Assembly (NCBI RefSeq): GCF_003286085.1
Contig: NW_020825288.1
Span: 20,212,001 to 20,276,000, forward strand
From: Drosophila persimilis
Taxonomy: Eukaryota; Arthropoda; Insecta; Diptera; Drosophilidae
Reading direction: 5' to 3'
Length of the DNA stretch: 64,000 nucleotides
Positions 10,060-20,984 of this stretch are shown in pieces. A model generated the notes under the pieces. The model ran no database searches. It was given only the letters and a program-made list of their open reading frames with translations, and was not told the origin of the DNA. The translations under genes and the position numbers were made by a program. Positions within the stretch are counted from its first letter, which is position 1; each line of letters opens with the position of its first letter.

Positions 10060-10430
10060 CTCCCTGATGCCAAACTTTGTTGGAGGTCCAACAGGGGAAG
10101 CCAACATCGATTAACCCAAGCAACACGTACTATATTTTTTATTGAATTGGACGCCAGAGAACAAAGTCACAGGATGAAGGAGAAAAAAGAGGAATGGAAG
10201 CAGCAGGAATGCCAGAAACTATTACCAAAGAAATCAGAGTCAAACTAGAACGTCTCTGGAGGAAAAGTATGGCAAAAAGAAAGACACACACGCAAAACGG
10301 GGAAGCAAGGTGTGAGCTGAAAGTGAAAGAAAGAATGGAAGTGTGTAATAGAAGAGTTGACATAAGCCTTGATTAAAAATAATATTTTCCAACAATGATT
10401 CTAACCTCCTTTCGGGTCATGTACATAAAT
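10060..10430. repeat. Paralogous module beta-2 (partner 20985-21425)
   Basis: Shared words in order: 'aacccaagcaacacgtact' against 'ccccaagcaacacgtactc', a purine-rich stretch with repeated 'agaaagacacacac' / 'aaggagacacacac', then 'ctaacctcctttcgggtcat' against 'ctaacctccattctggtcat'. Non-coding as far as can be seen. Confidence 0.7.
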
Positions 10431-11380
10431 TACATACATACCTCATTCAAATTAGGAGCTCAAATCCATTTTATAATCAAATGAAAGAATAAATTTCAAA
10501 AGAGTATATGTTAATGGAGAAGTATCAGACTTAAGTAAATAACTTTCTACACGAACTGGAAAATTAATGACATTTCAATAAAACTTCAATAAGATTACAA
10601 TTGTTCTGCTGGGATAATAAATATATAATACATATATACAAAAATTAATAATGGCAATGGGGTCATGAACTTGGTGGAAGGAGGGAGAGATAGAAGAGCC
10701 TTACTTCTAGTACCTACGGGTTTGGCGTTGCGAGTTACCTTAATATAATCTTAACTAGAAAACACTCAGGAAAAAAGGGAGCAGTTTGGTAAGAGGTTTT
10801 ATACCAATTCATTGCGGTGGCGCTACGCCTAAGGTCGACCATTTTAATATTTAAAATATCATTTAGCAAAGAAGGGAATAAAATAGCAGTAGAGCAGAAC
10901 TAGCTGAATAATTCAGCAAGAGATGACTATAACATAAGGGATATACGCTGACTTAACGGGTCTTCATAGCTCAAGTGCTTTGCATATGAAAAGCTCAAAG
11001 GAGGGCCTGAAAGAAGGGGATGTCGATAAGAATCTGAGAAACCCACAGGTATCGCGAAAGAATCCCATAAAATATGTAAATTAAAGCCAGCGCTTAGTTT
11101 GGTTCGCCCACAAATTTGGCGCACCAAGATACATAGAGTTTCCTCCAAGCGGAAAATGGCTTTTGTTCCGAATTAGAATCGTGTGCCTAAACAAACAACG
11201 TGCCAACTCCACCGCGGTGCACCGGCTGGAAGACCAATACTTTCCTAGACAAGAATGTTGAAATTCTTTGCTACTCCCTCCATACATTCGGTAATATGAA
11301 TACAGCAGCAGTCTCAGTGTATTTTACAAACTGCTCACTGACAAGAGCAGGCATATCCATATCCCACCGCCGTTCGTTAT

Positions 11381-12490
11381 TATACCCGATACTCAAAATG
11401 AGTATTGGGGTATATTAGATTTGTGGTAAAAGTGGATGTGTGTAACGTCCAGAAGGAATCGTTTCCGACCCTATAAAGTATATATATTCTTGATCAGCAT
11501 CAATAGCCGAGTCGATTGAGCCCTGTCTGTCTGTCCGTCCGTCCGTCTGTCCGTCTGTCCGTCTGTCCGTCCCCTTCAGCGCCTAATGCTCAAAGACTAT
11601 AAAAGCTAGAGCAACGATGTTTTGGATCCAGACTTCTGTGATATGTCACTGCTCCAAAAATATTTCAAAACTTTTCCCCGCCCACTTCCGCCCCCACAAA
11701 GGGCGAAAATCTGTGGCATCCACAATTTCGACGATACGAGAAAACTAAAAACGCAGAATCGTAGAAGATGACTATATCTTCTAGAGTGCCAAATCTGAAC
11801 CAGATCGTATAATTATTACAGCCAGAATCACGAAAACAATTTCACTCTTTCTCGCTCTGTCTCACTCTAACACACAGGTTTCATGGTCGGTTTTGCCAAT
11901 TGCAAAATATGAGTTCAAGGATCTCAGAACCTATAAAAGCCAGAGCAACCAAATTTGGTATCCACACTCCTGTGATATCGGACCTTGACCGTTTCCTGTC
12001 CAAATTTCGCCACACCCCCTTCCGCCCCCGCAAAGGACGAAAATCTGAGGCAACCACAAATCTCAGAGACTATTAAGGCTAGAGTAACCAAATTTGGTGC
12101 ACACACTCCTTTAAGATGTCACTATAAAACGTATATCTCAGAATTTCGCCCCACCCCCATCCGCCCCCACAAAGGACGAAAATCTGTTGCATCCACAATA
12201 TTGCAGATTTGAGAAAACTAAAAACGCAGAATCATAGATAATGACCATATCTATTAGATTGCTGAATCTGGATCAGATCATATCATTTTTATAGCCAAAA
12301 GGAACAAATCAATTTGCAGTGGCTACGCAGCGCCCGACGTCACGCTCAGACTGATTTTCTGTCTCTCTCGCACGCACTCTTTGTCGTGTCGTTAAATATT
12401 AGCGGCGTCTGCCGGAGGAGAGCCATACTGACTTAGTATCGGGTATAACCGTAGAGTTGCGGTGTCCGCAGCAACTCACAACGTTCCCCC
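11381..12490. mobile_element. DINE-1 / mini-me / SGM-type non-autonomous element
   Basis: About 1.1 kb bounded by inverted 'tatacccgata' (11381) and 'tatcgggtata' (12437-12447). It has the hallmark 'aaagtatatatattcttgat' followed by 'cagcatcaatagccgagtcg', an internal GTCT/GTCC microsatellite (11523-11572), and after the right end a stem-loop (GAGTTGC at 12454-12460 paired with GCAACTC at 12471-12477) followed by 'acaacgttccccctcg', as in Helitron-like DINE-1 ends. The interior has the repeated theme 'ccaaatttggt' with 'aaaggacgaaaatctg', three times. No transposase is encoded. Family assignment is from memory of these motifs. Confidence 0.8.
11523..11572 (+). repeat. GTCT/GTCC microsatellite
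   Basis: Imperfect tetranucleotide run of ctgt, ccgt and ctgtcc units inside the DINE-1-type element, where such a tract is a normal internal feature. Confidence 0.85.
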
Positions 12491-14289
12491 TCGTTTTTGT
12501 TTAAAATTTCGTTGGGGGAAAATTAAAAATTATTTAGAAATTTAGAAAACTGAATACCAACTGCTGCAGTTCCTTCTGTCCTATGGTTCAAATATTTAAA
12601 TTCATTCAAAATAATATATGAATCTACGATGTATGATTTTTTTGTATGAACCAAAGGCACGTTCTGCTGCGGTTTGTGGAAATATTATCTGTGACTATAC
12701 TTGATAAAAAATAGTGTATTAAACGACTTTAAAAAAACGTAACAGACCGTAAATTGAATCTAATGCAAATTTAAATTTAACAAAAATAGGAGCTCTGCTT
12801 TTTTCGAAAACAAAAATGGAAATTGACAGCCCATGAACACCGACCAGACACCCCAGAATAGGGATATATGTTCTGCAACAATCCAAATGGACACAATGTC
12901 CAACAATTTATTGTTGACAAAGTTCAGAAAGTTGGCTTTTCTGTCGAGTATCGAAAGGGATATGGCGGGTGCAGGCGGGCCATTGGTCAGTATTGGCCGA
13001 AAACATTTTCATTTCAAATGTTGTGATACAGGATAAGCCTGAATCCAGAATCTGTACGTATACGTGATATGTACATACATATGTATTAGCATGCTTATGG
13101 CCGCCAAATAAAATGCCCAATGAATACACAACGTTTTTGAGGGTCTTTTACCACTTATTCAGGCTCCACATAGGTTTTGAGTCCTTTATCCCATTTCATC
13201 ATCGCGCTTAATATTATTTTATTGCTATTCATGTGACTGCCTCTCCTTTTTTCTGTTGCCCTAATGCTGCCTTCTTGACGAAGAATTCCTTTTACTGTTT
13301 TACTGTTTTTCGTTTTTCTATTTATATCTTTTATTACCCTTTCATTGTTAGTTCTGGTGCATACACTAACTATAATTTATTTTGTACACGACTTTTACTT
13401 GCAAAGGGAACAGAGAAGCACGAAAAATTGTCGGCTCTAAGGGATGCGAGAGAGGGCAGAAAAAAAACATTGACTGCCTGACAGAATGACAGCCGAAAAG
13501 CAAGAAATTCCTGGAATTCTCAGAATTACATCAGTCACTGTTAATTGATAACTGAGCTAAGTTCAGAAATATAATTACATGGCATTAGAGGCACGTGTTA
13601 CGAAAGTTTTATTTGTTTGAAAAATAAATAGGAACTTTTCTCAATGTTCGACAATAGATAAATTCCCACTCGCCAAAAATGATTGTTAAAGATATTTTTA
13701 GCATTGGTAAAATTTAAATTCTAAAGTTCCCACTGAATACGTTAGTACTCAATCTTTCATTTATTCGCATTAAATCCATTAAATACTTTAATCTACGTAT
13801 GTGCCATCTTCCTTGGATTTTAATTATAGTTATAAAAGAGTGAGGGATCCAACCTAGATTGAATAGCCACTCAAGCTATTTTACTGTTTCTTTACCATAT
13901 TTTGTATTATTAAGAGCCTTGATATTTGAATAAAGAGCCATAAGGGACGACAAAATATTTCTTCATGAAAAATCAAAATCACCATGCCGAAATGTACAAG
14001 CAGGAGAGGAAGTGAAAAGGAATGGAAAGTCCTCTGTTTTCCCTCGATGCCCCGCTTTATTCGCTGTCATTCACTCCGTGGAGGCCAATGTTATTCTTAC
14101 CAGCACGTTCGGTGCTCCTTGAGGTCAACTACCCAAATCTGCTTTGTGCTTTTCGGCACTTTCAAATTTATTTATTTTACGAGGAGTTTAATAATGTGAG
14201 AATTAAATTATATTATTTTGAAGTGTTTTTTATTTTTCCTGAAAATACATAAATCTAATAAATAATTTATTCCAGATGTTGATGTAGGG
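12491..14289. other. Intergenic, partly module gamma-4
   Basis: No gene recognised. From about 13985 rightward it matches 40800-41205. The part before that is AT-rich with short open frames of low plausibility. Confidence 0.5.
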
Positions 14290-14350
14290 GAAACTCACGA
14301 GATAAAATGAGAATCATTTAATTCTATCTCGAAGCCTATAGAGTATTAAA
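13985..14350 (+). repeat. Paralogous module gamma-4 (partner 40800-41205)
   Basis: Direct match, with shared cores 'agcacgttcg', 'gctccttgaggtca', 'cccaaatctgctttgtg' and 'gatgtaggg' against 'aatgtagggg'. It runs straight into the recent duplicate block at 14290, whose first 70 bases still match 41130-41200. Confidence 0.75.
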
Positions 14351-14950
14351 CACTACATTTTATGTCCTCCGCGCTATGCAATGCCTCTTCTAAAATATCT
14401 TCCAGCTCTCGAGTAACAACAAACCCTTTTTAAGGCTGGACCGTTCTGCAGGCCAAAGTAGGACCGATAAGACATTCTCTTGCTTCGTCAGCAAAATTTA
14501 CAGTCTTAAAGCAAACTATGAAAAAGTGGTGTACCCATCTGATCTAATGGCAGGGCCGTAGCAAACCTTCCAAAACCAAAGCAGTCTGGATAGTCTTTCA
14601 TAGATCAAAATCTAAAGCAACTTAAACCAAATGTGCATAAAATGAGACCTGCACGCGTTCCGTTCTTGCTTCTTATACCGTATATACCACATATTCTGTA
14701 TTCTATACTTAATTTAAGTCTGGGAGGAACGTGAATTGATATTCCACAATAACCCATTTTCAAATACTTCAAAAAGGAATTTATTTCATCGTATTCGTTC
14801 TACTATTCCATCAGGGATATACGATTTAGCTATGTATATTTCTATTTTTTGTCATCTCTGACATCGGTGTGAGAAGACATAGGTCCTCTGTAGGCGTTAG
14901 CTGACGACAGGAGGAGAGCAGCGATCACACAAGCGAAGATCTTCATTTTG
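14290..14950. repeat. Recent duplicate block 2, second copy (partner 7030-7690)
   Basis: Near-identical to 7030-7690. The switch from this block to the A-type block 1 copy falls inside or just upstream of gene F, between 14911 (last D-type base 14910) and 14958 (first A-type base 14959). Confidence 0.95.
14842..14946 (-). CDS. Small secreted peptide, copy F (recombinant)
   Basis: A 34-codon gene encoding the reference peptide (signal MKIFACVIAALLLSSANA, mature YRGPMSSHTDVRDDKK). Its 3' half and downstream flank are of the D type, but with the ancestral Asp codon; its 5'UTR and promoter are of the A type (TATATAAA 14985-14992, AGATAAG 15029-15035). The recombination junction lies in the signal-peptide/5'UTR interval, which is almost identical in all copies, so the frame was preserved. 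The AATAAA context matches copy D. Confidence 0.74.
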   Translation of the reverse strand: MKIFACVIAALLLSSANAYRGPMSSHTDVRDDKK

Positions 14951-14984
14951 TTTGAATTCAGTAAAGTTCAGGAACCAGCTAGAG

Positions 14985-15035
14985 TTTATATAGCAATCCG
15001 CTGCAGACTTAATGCACGGACTAATAGGCTTATCT
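14985..15035 (-). promoter_or_regulatory. Core promoter of peptide copy F (A-type)
   Basis: TATATAAA at 14985-14992 and AGATAAG at 15029-15035 on the minus strand; the flanking sequence is that of copy A. Confidence 0.6.
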
Positions 15036-15194
15036 AATTAATTTATTTTTTTAGTTAAACAAATCTGTTCAATTGGCAAGAACAATTGTTAGGAATGCAT
15101 AACAATTGTAAATAACAATTTTAAATGCATTAGAAACGAATTCCATTCTTGTTTGTAATAATGAAATGAGACGCGCAGTAATACAAGTTGAGAT

Positions 15195-15524
15195 GTGCTT
15201 GAAGCTTATTCATCAGTATTTCCACGCTTTAAAAAAGTATATTCCTCTGGAATTGACAGATTACGTAAAACAATAGGTGATGCCTGTCAGAATATTCTGT
15301 ATTTGGTTTCGTATTTAGGGCTTATGCAAAATGGCCACTACATATATATATCCTTTCCTTCCTATGGTTTAGTTTTTGACGAAAATATGGAATATTTAAT
15401 AATCATGATTAGACAAGTGACAAGTGTGTCCGACGCTTTTTCAACGATGAACTCAGATTCGAAAAAAACCCTCTTACACGGCGTACCGAACAAGAATTGT
15501 TTAAATTGTAGACTCGCTTATTAA
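15195..15524 (+). other. Uncertain 109-codon open frame, duplicate of 5873-6094
   Basis: Open frame beginning with GTG, no in-frame ATG until residue 64, ending with TAA at 15522-15524 and an AATAAA 18 nt after the stop (15542-15547). The other copy has a stop in the first part. Not recognised; it could be a remnant of an inserted exon. Confidence 0.2.
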
Positions 15525-15585
15525 ATTAATCGTAATTGAAGAATAAAGCATTACGTTTTTTAAAGCAGCTGATATTTTTAATATA

Positions 15586-15675
15586 TCAGCGTCTAGGATA
15601 ATATAATATAGATCCTCTGTAGGCGTTAGCTGACGACATGAGGAGACCAGCCAGAAAGCATCCAAAGATCTTCAT
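15586..15675 (-). CDS. Small secreted peptide, copy G (B type)
   Basis: A 29-codon gene. Signal MKIFGCFLAGLLMSSANA (Ile7 of B is Phe here), predicted mature YRGSILYYPRR identical to B. TATATAAA is at 15714-15721 and GGATAAG at 15759-15765. It is the duplicate of B within block 1. The single coding change is hydrophobic and within the signal core, so secretion should be unaffected. Confidence 0.6.
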   Translation of the reverse strand: MKIFGCFLAGLLMSSANAYRGSILYYPRR

Positions 15676-15713
15676 TTTGTTTGAATTTAATAAAGTTCAG
15701 GAATCAGCTAGAG

Positions 15714-15765
15714 TTTATATAGCAATCCACTGCAGACTAAACAGAATGGAATATTAAGCTTATCC
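15714..15765 (-). promoter_or_regulatory. Core promoter of peptide copy G
   Basis: TATATAAA at 15714-15721 and GGATAAG at 15759-15765 on the minus strand. Confidence 0.5.
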
Positions 15766-15993
15766 AATTCATTTAAATTTAAATTCATTAGAAACGCGTT
15801 CCGTTCTTTCTTGTTATAGACATATCATTGTTCTTTCTGTTGTATATACCACATTTTCTGCAGTCTGTTTTTAATTTAAACCTGGGAAGAACGTGAATTG
15901 ATATTCCACAATAACCCATTTCTTTCAAAAAGGAATTTATTTCATCGTATTCGTTTTACTATTCCATCAGGGATATACGATTTAGCTATATTT

Positions 15994-16098
15994 CTATTTT
16001 TTGTCATCTCTGACATCGGTGTGAGAAGACATAGGTCCTCTGTAGGCGTTAGCTGACGACAGGAGGAGAGCAGCGATCACACAAGCGAAGATCTTCAT
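15994..16098 (-). CDS. Small secreted peptide, copy H
   Basis: A 34-codon gene encoding the reference peptide, duplicate of C in block 1. TATATAAA is at 16137-16144, AGATAAG at 16182-16188 and AATAAA about 53 nt past the stop. The signal and mature parts are identical in protein to C, E and F. Confidence 0.74.
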   Translation of the reverse strand: MKIFACVIAALLLSSANAYRGPMSSHTDVRDDKK

Positions 16099-16136
16099 TT
16101 TGTTTGAATTTAATGAAGTTTAGGAATCAGTTAGAG

Positions 16137-16188
16137 TTTATATAGCCATCCGCTGCAGACTAAATGGCACGGAATAATAGGCTTATCT
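16137..16188 (-). promoter_or_regulatory. Core promoter of peptide copy H
   Basis: TATATAAA at 16137-16144 and AGATAAG at 16182-16188 on the minus strand. Confidence 0.6.
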
Positions 16189-16350
16189 AATTCATTTAGC
16201 TTTTCAGCAAATAAATCTGTTCAGTTCTCAGGAAGAAGTGGTAAGAATTCATTCGGAAAACACAATTGTAAATGCATTAGAAACGCATTCCATTCATATT
16301 TCTTATAAACAAATTATCCAATTTATTACGCAAGCCGTTAAATAGTATGA

Positions 16351-16671
16351 AATAGACTAGTTCCGGGTCCGAACCCCTTCTATCCAAGTTCATTGTCGGT
16401 ATATGTACATATATCTTACACATGGCATATGCGGGCCATTATGCAACAGCTTGGAGCACATACTGGAACTGGGATCCAAGCACGTCTTGTAATATATGAG
16501 CAGACATCAGGCAGAGGAATGTTAGCTTTTTGACTGCATCTGGACCGGGAATTCCAGGGAGTTCCCATCTCGCGAATAGACATAATTAATGAGGCACCTG
16601 ACATGGCCCGAATGGAGGTTGCGGCCAAAGCAAGGGATATGAAAAGGAACTTGTTTAAAATCGCGGAATAA
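16351..16671 (+). pseudogene. Broken reading frame of unknown origin
   Basis: One plus-strand frame is open from 16351 to 16671 apart from a single TGA at 16531-16533. It reads protein-like throughout: 'LVPGPNPFYPSS' early, 'MQQLGAHTGTGIQARLVIYE' before the stop, and 'INEAPDMARMEVAAKARDMK' after it, ending FKIAE and TAA at 16669-16671. An AATAAA follows 18 nt later (16690-16695). Its left edge coincides with the end of the recent duplication. I do not recognise the protein. It may be a decayed gene copy, a terminal exon, or a transposon fragment. Confidence 0.4.
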
Positions 16672-18029
16672 TGTGGCGAAATCGTACTCAATAAAATATC
16701 TGCCATCACACTTTGGAATAGCGAGTTCTGTCTTTTTTAGTATAAATAATACCACATGCTTCGGCTCAAACATTCCGACTGTTTTCCATTTCGGGAACCT
16801 TTTTTAGGTTATAGTTTCCCCTTCATCTTTGCATCTCTCTCCATCCCTTTTTATAGGACTCGAAGCTGCTGCTGTCAACTATCTGTATACATCGGGCTAC
16901 ATTTTACATGCAGGTCATCTAATCAACTTGTCCGGCTAGCATAGTAGGATATAAATGTGTGTAGAAGAAGAAAAAGAAGAAATTCAAGCAAAAAGATAAC
17001 AAGAAAAAGGTCTGATGCTTTGACAAGTGACGCTGTTAACACTTTTTCAGGTCACGGACAGAATACGGTTCATGTTGTAACAGGATTAAAACGGTGCAGC
17101 ACCTTAACTTTTCTTCATGAAAAACAAACATAAACTTGGCAGGAGGACAACTTTTTTTCTCAGTTTCAGCCTTCTGTTCTTCCTTGTTCCTCTTTCCTCT
17201 CTGTTATATGTATAAACAAGCTGAACATTTAAAGCAAACAGAAAAAATTAAAGAGTCAAAACTATGTATGTATGCATGTATGTATGGATACATTATATCA
17301 TTCATTTTTAGCGCCATTGCATACAATAATCCTGTTTAAATTTCAATCAATCATTGGCTCTGTAGACGCGCTTGCATTTGTCAGCCATAAAAATAATCTT
17401 TATTATAATTTTTCATGTTAAATTTTGTCAAAAACAGGCAGTGGCAATAAACTCAATCAAAAATTCTTCTTTGGCTTGAAAAATTAATATCTTAAAAAAC
17501 AGGTTTGAAATTTGATATAAATTTATTTATACGTAGTTTGACGCAAATTGAAATAAAATTCATTCTGATGTAATGCGAAAATTATCACTGGAAGCTCTAT
17601 GGTGCTTGTCTGGAAAATTAAACTTTTTTACACCCCACTCTGATACACACTTTTTTTGATAATCACAGCCACATTAACTGGATGGATAAGCCCTTCTAAT
17701 TTTAGGAAACAGAAAATATATTCTGTTCTCTAACATACATTTTTAGTCCAATTTGGTTTTTTTTCTGTACTCACATATGAATTTTGGAGTCAATTCGTCT
17801 TTTAGTATTGTAGTTGTTTATCGCACTGTACCTCGCATAAATTTCCATTCCCAGAACAAGCTAGAAGAGAAAACCCATCAAGCACTCAGCCATTTTTTTT
17901 TTGTTTCCGCATAACTCTCTTTATTCTTAATGAAATTTTTCGACTTGCTGATGGCCACGACCAAAACTACTCAAAATGCAAATTGAATTAATTAAGTGGG
18001 AAAATATTCATAAATGGTGTCAGAACTCA

Positions 18030-18155
18030 GCGCAGCTTTTCCGTTATGCATCTTGTATATAATTATCTCTGTTGTCCAGCCACCCATGGCATGTGCTTTC
18101 TGGGCCAATTAGAGAGCCATGTTCTCACTTTCTTTTTGGCACTTTACAGCTCAAA
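18030..18155 (+). repeat. Paralogous module delta-1 (partner 27290-27425)
   Basis: 'cccatggcatgtgctttctg' here against 'tccatgggatgtgctttcaa', followed by 'ggccaattag' against 'gggcaattag' and 'tctcactttctttttggc' against 'ctctgactttttatgg'. Confidence 0.6.
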
Positions 18156-18574
18156 AGGTGAACCGGAAAATATATAGAATCTGTAATTGGAATTTGACGT
18201 CCAGGGAGGACATATGGCCTACCTTAGCTTGATATTGTTCCCAAGTGAGTCTGAAATAGAAAGGATAAGCATTGCTTAAGACTCTACAAGTTTCTTCTTG
18301 CTGATAATAATTCTTAAAAGTTCCAGACTTTCCAATTTGAATTCGTTTGTTTTGTATATCAGTATACGTATATGTACGTATACGTTTAAGAACGTGACAC
18401 TGCGTGGAAGCCATTCTGAAAAACACGAAAGATACAATGTTCCGAAGAGAGTCTTTTGAATAAATCTTTCAAATATTCCTTTGCTTCCAGTTCACTGCAG
18501 TGGAAAAGTTCTGTAGGAACTCAATTTAAAATTGAGTTGAGTGTGTGCTGCCGTGACTGAATAATTTATTGAAT

Positions 18575-18830
18575 AACTGATTCAGGCCACAAAAACGGCA
18601 TCTAACCAACAAGGCAATTCATTTTCTGTAGCCAACCCCAAAGGGATGCAGAAATTCCAACCAACGTGTTAAGTTTAAGTAAATTAATGCGCCTCTATGC
18701 GGTAAATCTTTTTATGTTTACGAGAAAATTAAAATTGGCCACAGAATATCTAAAAACCACAAAAAATGGGTCTATGGATCTAGGCCATTTTGTGTTATGC
18801 AAGAAAAAAGAAAAGTGGAAAAGGGGAAGA
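18575..18830 (+). repeat. Paralogous module delta-2, copy 1 of 3
   Basis: Matches 28325-28545 and 46140-46405. Shared cores are 'ccacaaaaacggcatctaac' (copies: 'tcacaaaaacagggtctacc', 'ccacaaaaacgaacaagaga'), 'aaggcaattcatttt', 'attaatgcgcctct' and 'gaaaataac/aaaatt' followed by 'ttttgtg' or 'tttcccggtctgaaagttaaa'. Confidence 0.65.
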
Positions 18831-19679
18831 TGATTCTAGCAGAGTTAAGGTTAACAAAGTAAAACAAACAAAAAAAATAAGGTGAAGGCCAAATGTGGCC
18901 GACATTTGATAGATATGAGAGTTTATAGCTAGAACGTACAACAATCTTTTTCTATATCTTCTAAGTTTTTTGTAATTTTAATTTGTATTTGAGTAAGACT
19001 TTAGCCGTAATGCAATGCAATGGCTTATGCATCTTGGACTAATAAATTCAATAAAGACTCTCCATCTTAAGGCGACACCTCGCAGACACCTCAAACAGAG
19101 GTAAGACCATGCTGTTTATGAAATTTCAGACACTTTATGAGGGCTCTACATTGTCCTTCAAAGAGGCTCCAATTTATATCTTGTTAAGAGGCGTTCTTGT
19201 GTTGTCGTTCACTTTTGCCAGAGATTATTTACAGTACTGTTGACTTAACCTCGGAATCCCTCAACTTGACTGTTAACAGCACTTGTGCTTCATTTTCTTC
19301 GCCACAAAATGGTTAAGGCATCAAGTTCCACAGCTTTTGCACTCTTGAGATTTTAATGCCAGGCCGAGCAGTTGATTACAGAAATCGTATATAATCTCTG
19401 TTTACGCTTTCTTTGCCTTAAAGTGCTTGAACTTAGTCTTTATTGATTGATTATAATCTCTAATTATAGCAGAATCAACCGCATTACAAAGCAGACTACA
19501 CTGGACTGTTGACAGGTCTGTAAAAATAAGGTAAATTATTAAATTGATTGGTATTCGGATTTTCAACCTAGACAATAAGTAAAAAAAAAGCAGGCTCAAC
19601 AAAAGCACGATTTTTATTTAAAAGTAGAAGAGGCAAAAACATATTTTAGTTCATAAAAACCGCAACACGGATGCAAAAT

Positions 19680-20060
19680 GTATATTTCATTATCTGAACA
19701 GTGCACAACAATGGAGACTTAGGAACAGCAGGAGGAAAGGACCCATAAAAGTCCATGACTTTAATCGCCGAGGTAGGTACTTTTTCCCAACTGAGAGCCC
19801 AACCTGTCCCAGATCGTAATGTACCTGACTTTGACTTCTGACTTTTAGCTGACTCTAAGAGATGGATATTGAGCGCCGTCTCCTGGGACTTGAATAGGAA
19901 AAGCAACATTTGGTAAAAAGTTTGCGACCACAGCAAAAGGAAACAACCGCTCGCCCCCTTTTTTCACTGGTTCCTGTTACTCGACAAATTTTGATTAAAA
20001 TGCCGTCAACAGAGCAACTCAACTTTCAACGGAACAGATTGAAAAAACTGCTGGCAGTCA
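19680..20060. repeat. Paralogous module beta-1, copy 2
   Basis: Aligns with 8795-9060 and 30365-30740. 'gattaaaatgccgtcaacag' at 19994 matches 'gcttaaaatgccgtcagcag' in the third copy, and 19868-19933 is the gap-free 66-nt core. Confidence 0.65.
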
Positions 20061-20984
20061 GGAAATTGTGTTTCTTTCAGGTACATAGAAGGCTGCAAGC
20101 ATTTTTCAATCTGAGTGCAACTTTTCATGCCTCTGCTACTCTGGTGATTATTCAGTCATTTAATAACATTTAATCCTTTTATTTTAGTGTTTCAACTGTG
20201 CTACTTTCGTATACACTCAGTTTTTTGTTTAGGTCTTCAATTTGATCAATTGAATTGAAAGTAGTCTGCTTACTTACTAAATAAAGCGAATTCCGGTACA
20301 GGGAGTGCTTCTAAAAATGTCATACACTTACATTAACAAACTCGGGAACACTCGAACGGCAGAGACTTTAGAATGGGGTGGAACAATTAAATTTATGGAA
20401 AGAATTTACATAATTTGGCGAAATTAGATAAATGAGGAAAATGGTTGCCATTAATTCGTTTTCATCCCCATAATTTTCGAAATCTTTTTAACATGACTTA
20501 AGGTTGTACGAACAACATAGGGAAGGGCAGTATTCTACCAAGGACGTGTGTATTTTTCTGGTGGTACACAGAGCCCATCCCCATTGGAAGAAATCTACTT
20601 AATGTATATTTGTAAGAAAATTTGCAAATTTTCCTTCAGCACATGCCTCTGCATCTGTATCCTTTCATCTGCTGTGCAAATTATGAGAAAATAGTCCAAT
20701 ATTTCATCAACCCTTTTTGAGGGTTGCCTTTTGTTCCTGAAGGGTGATATATTTATCCTAAATAAAGGGCCAAGCATTCCCCAGTAAGGCAACCACCAAT
20801 ACACAGACGCATCTTCCAGTTCATTTGCATAATAAGTACACCCTGCTAGACAGCGGTATGGTCGTTATTTGTCAAAAAATGTACATTTCTTATACATTTC
20901 TTATATACATTGGCTATACGATATGCGTTAACGATTTCGCTCCATGTCTATTAAAAATGGAAATGGTCCAAATATCAGACTATT

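Larger units (their letters stand above)
8358..11380. other. Intergenic with beta modules
   Basis: No gene recognised. Contains module beta-1 (8795-9060) and beta-2 (10060-10430), both repeated elsewhere. The rest is AT-rich with poly-A/T runs; a 72-codon minus frame at 8789-9007 overlaps beta-1 and is discussed under findings. Confidence 0.55.
14950..16349. repeat. Recent duplicate block 1, second copy (partner 5520-6919)
   Basis: Constant offset of 9430 to 5520-6919 with substitutions only. Contains the promoter of F and genes G and H. Ends sharply at 16349, where unrelated sequence with a broken reading frame begins. Confidence 0.95.

Noticed and set aside
16360-16380. tRNA-like T-arm 'gggtccgaacccc'
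   Set aside because: No GTTC loop, and no matching acceptor or anticodon arms nearby.
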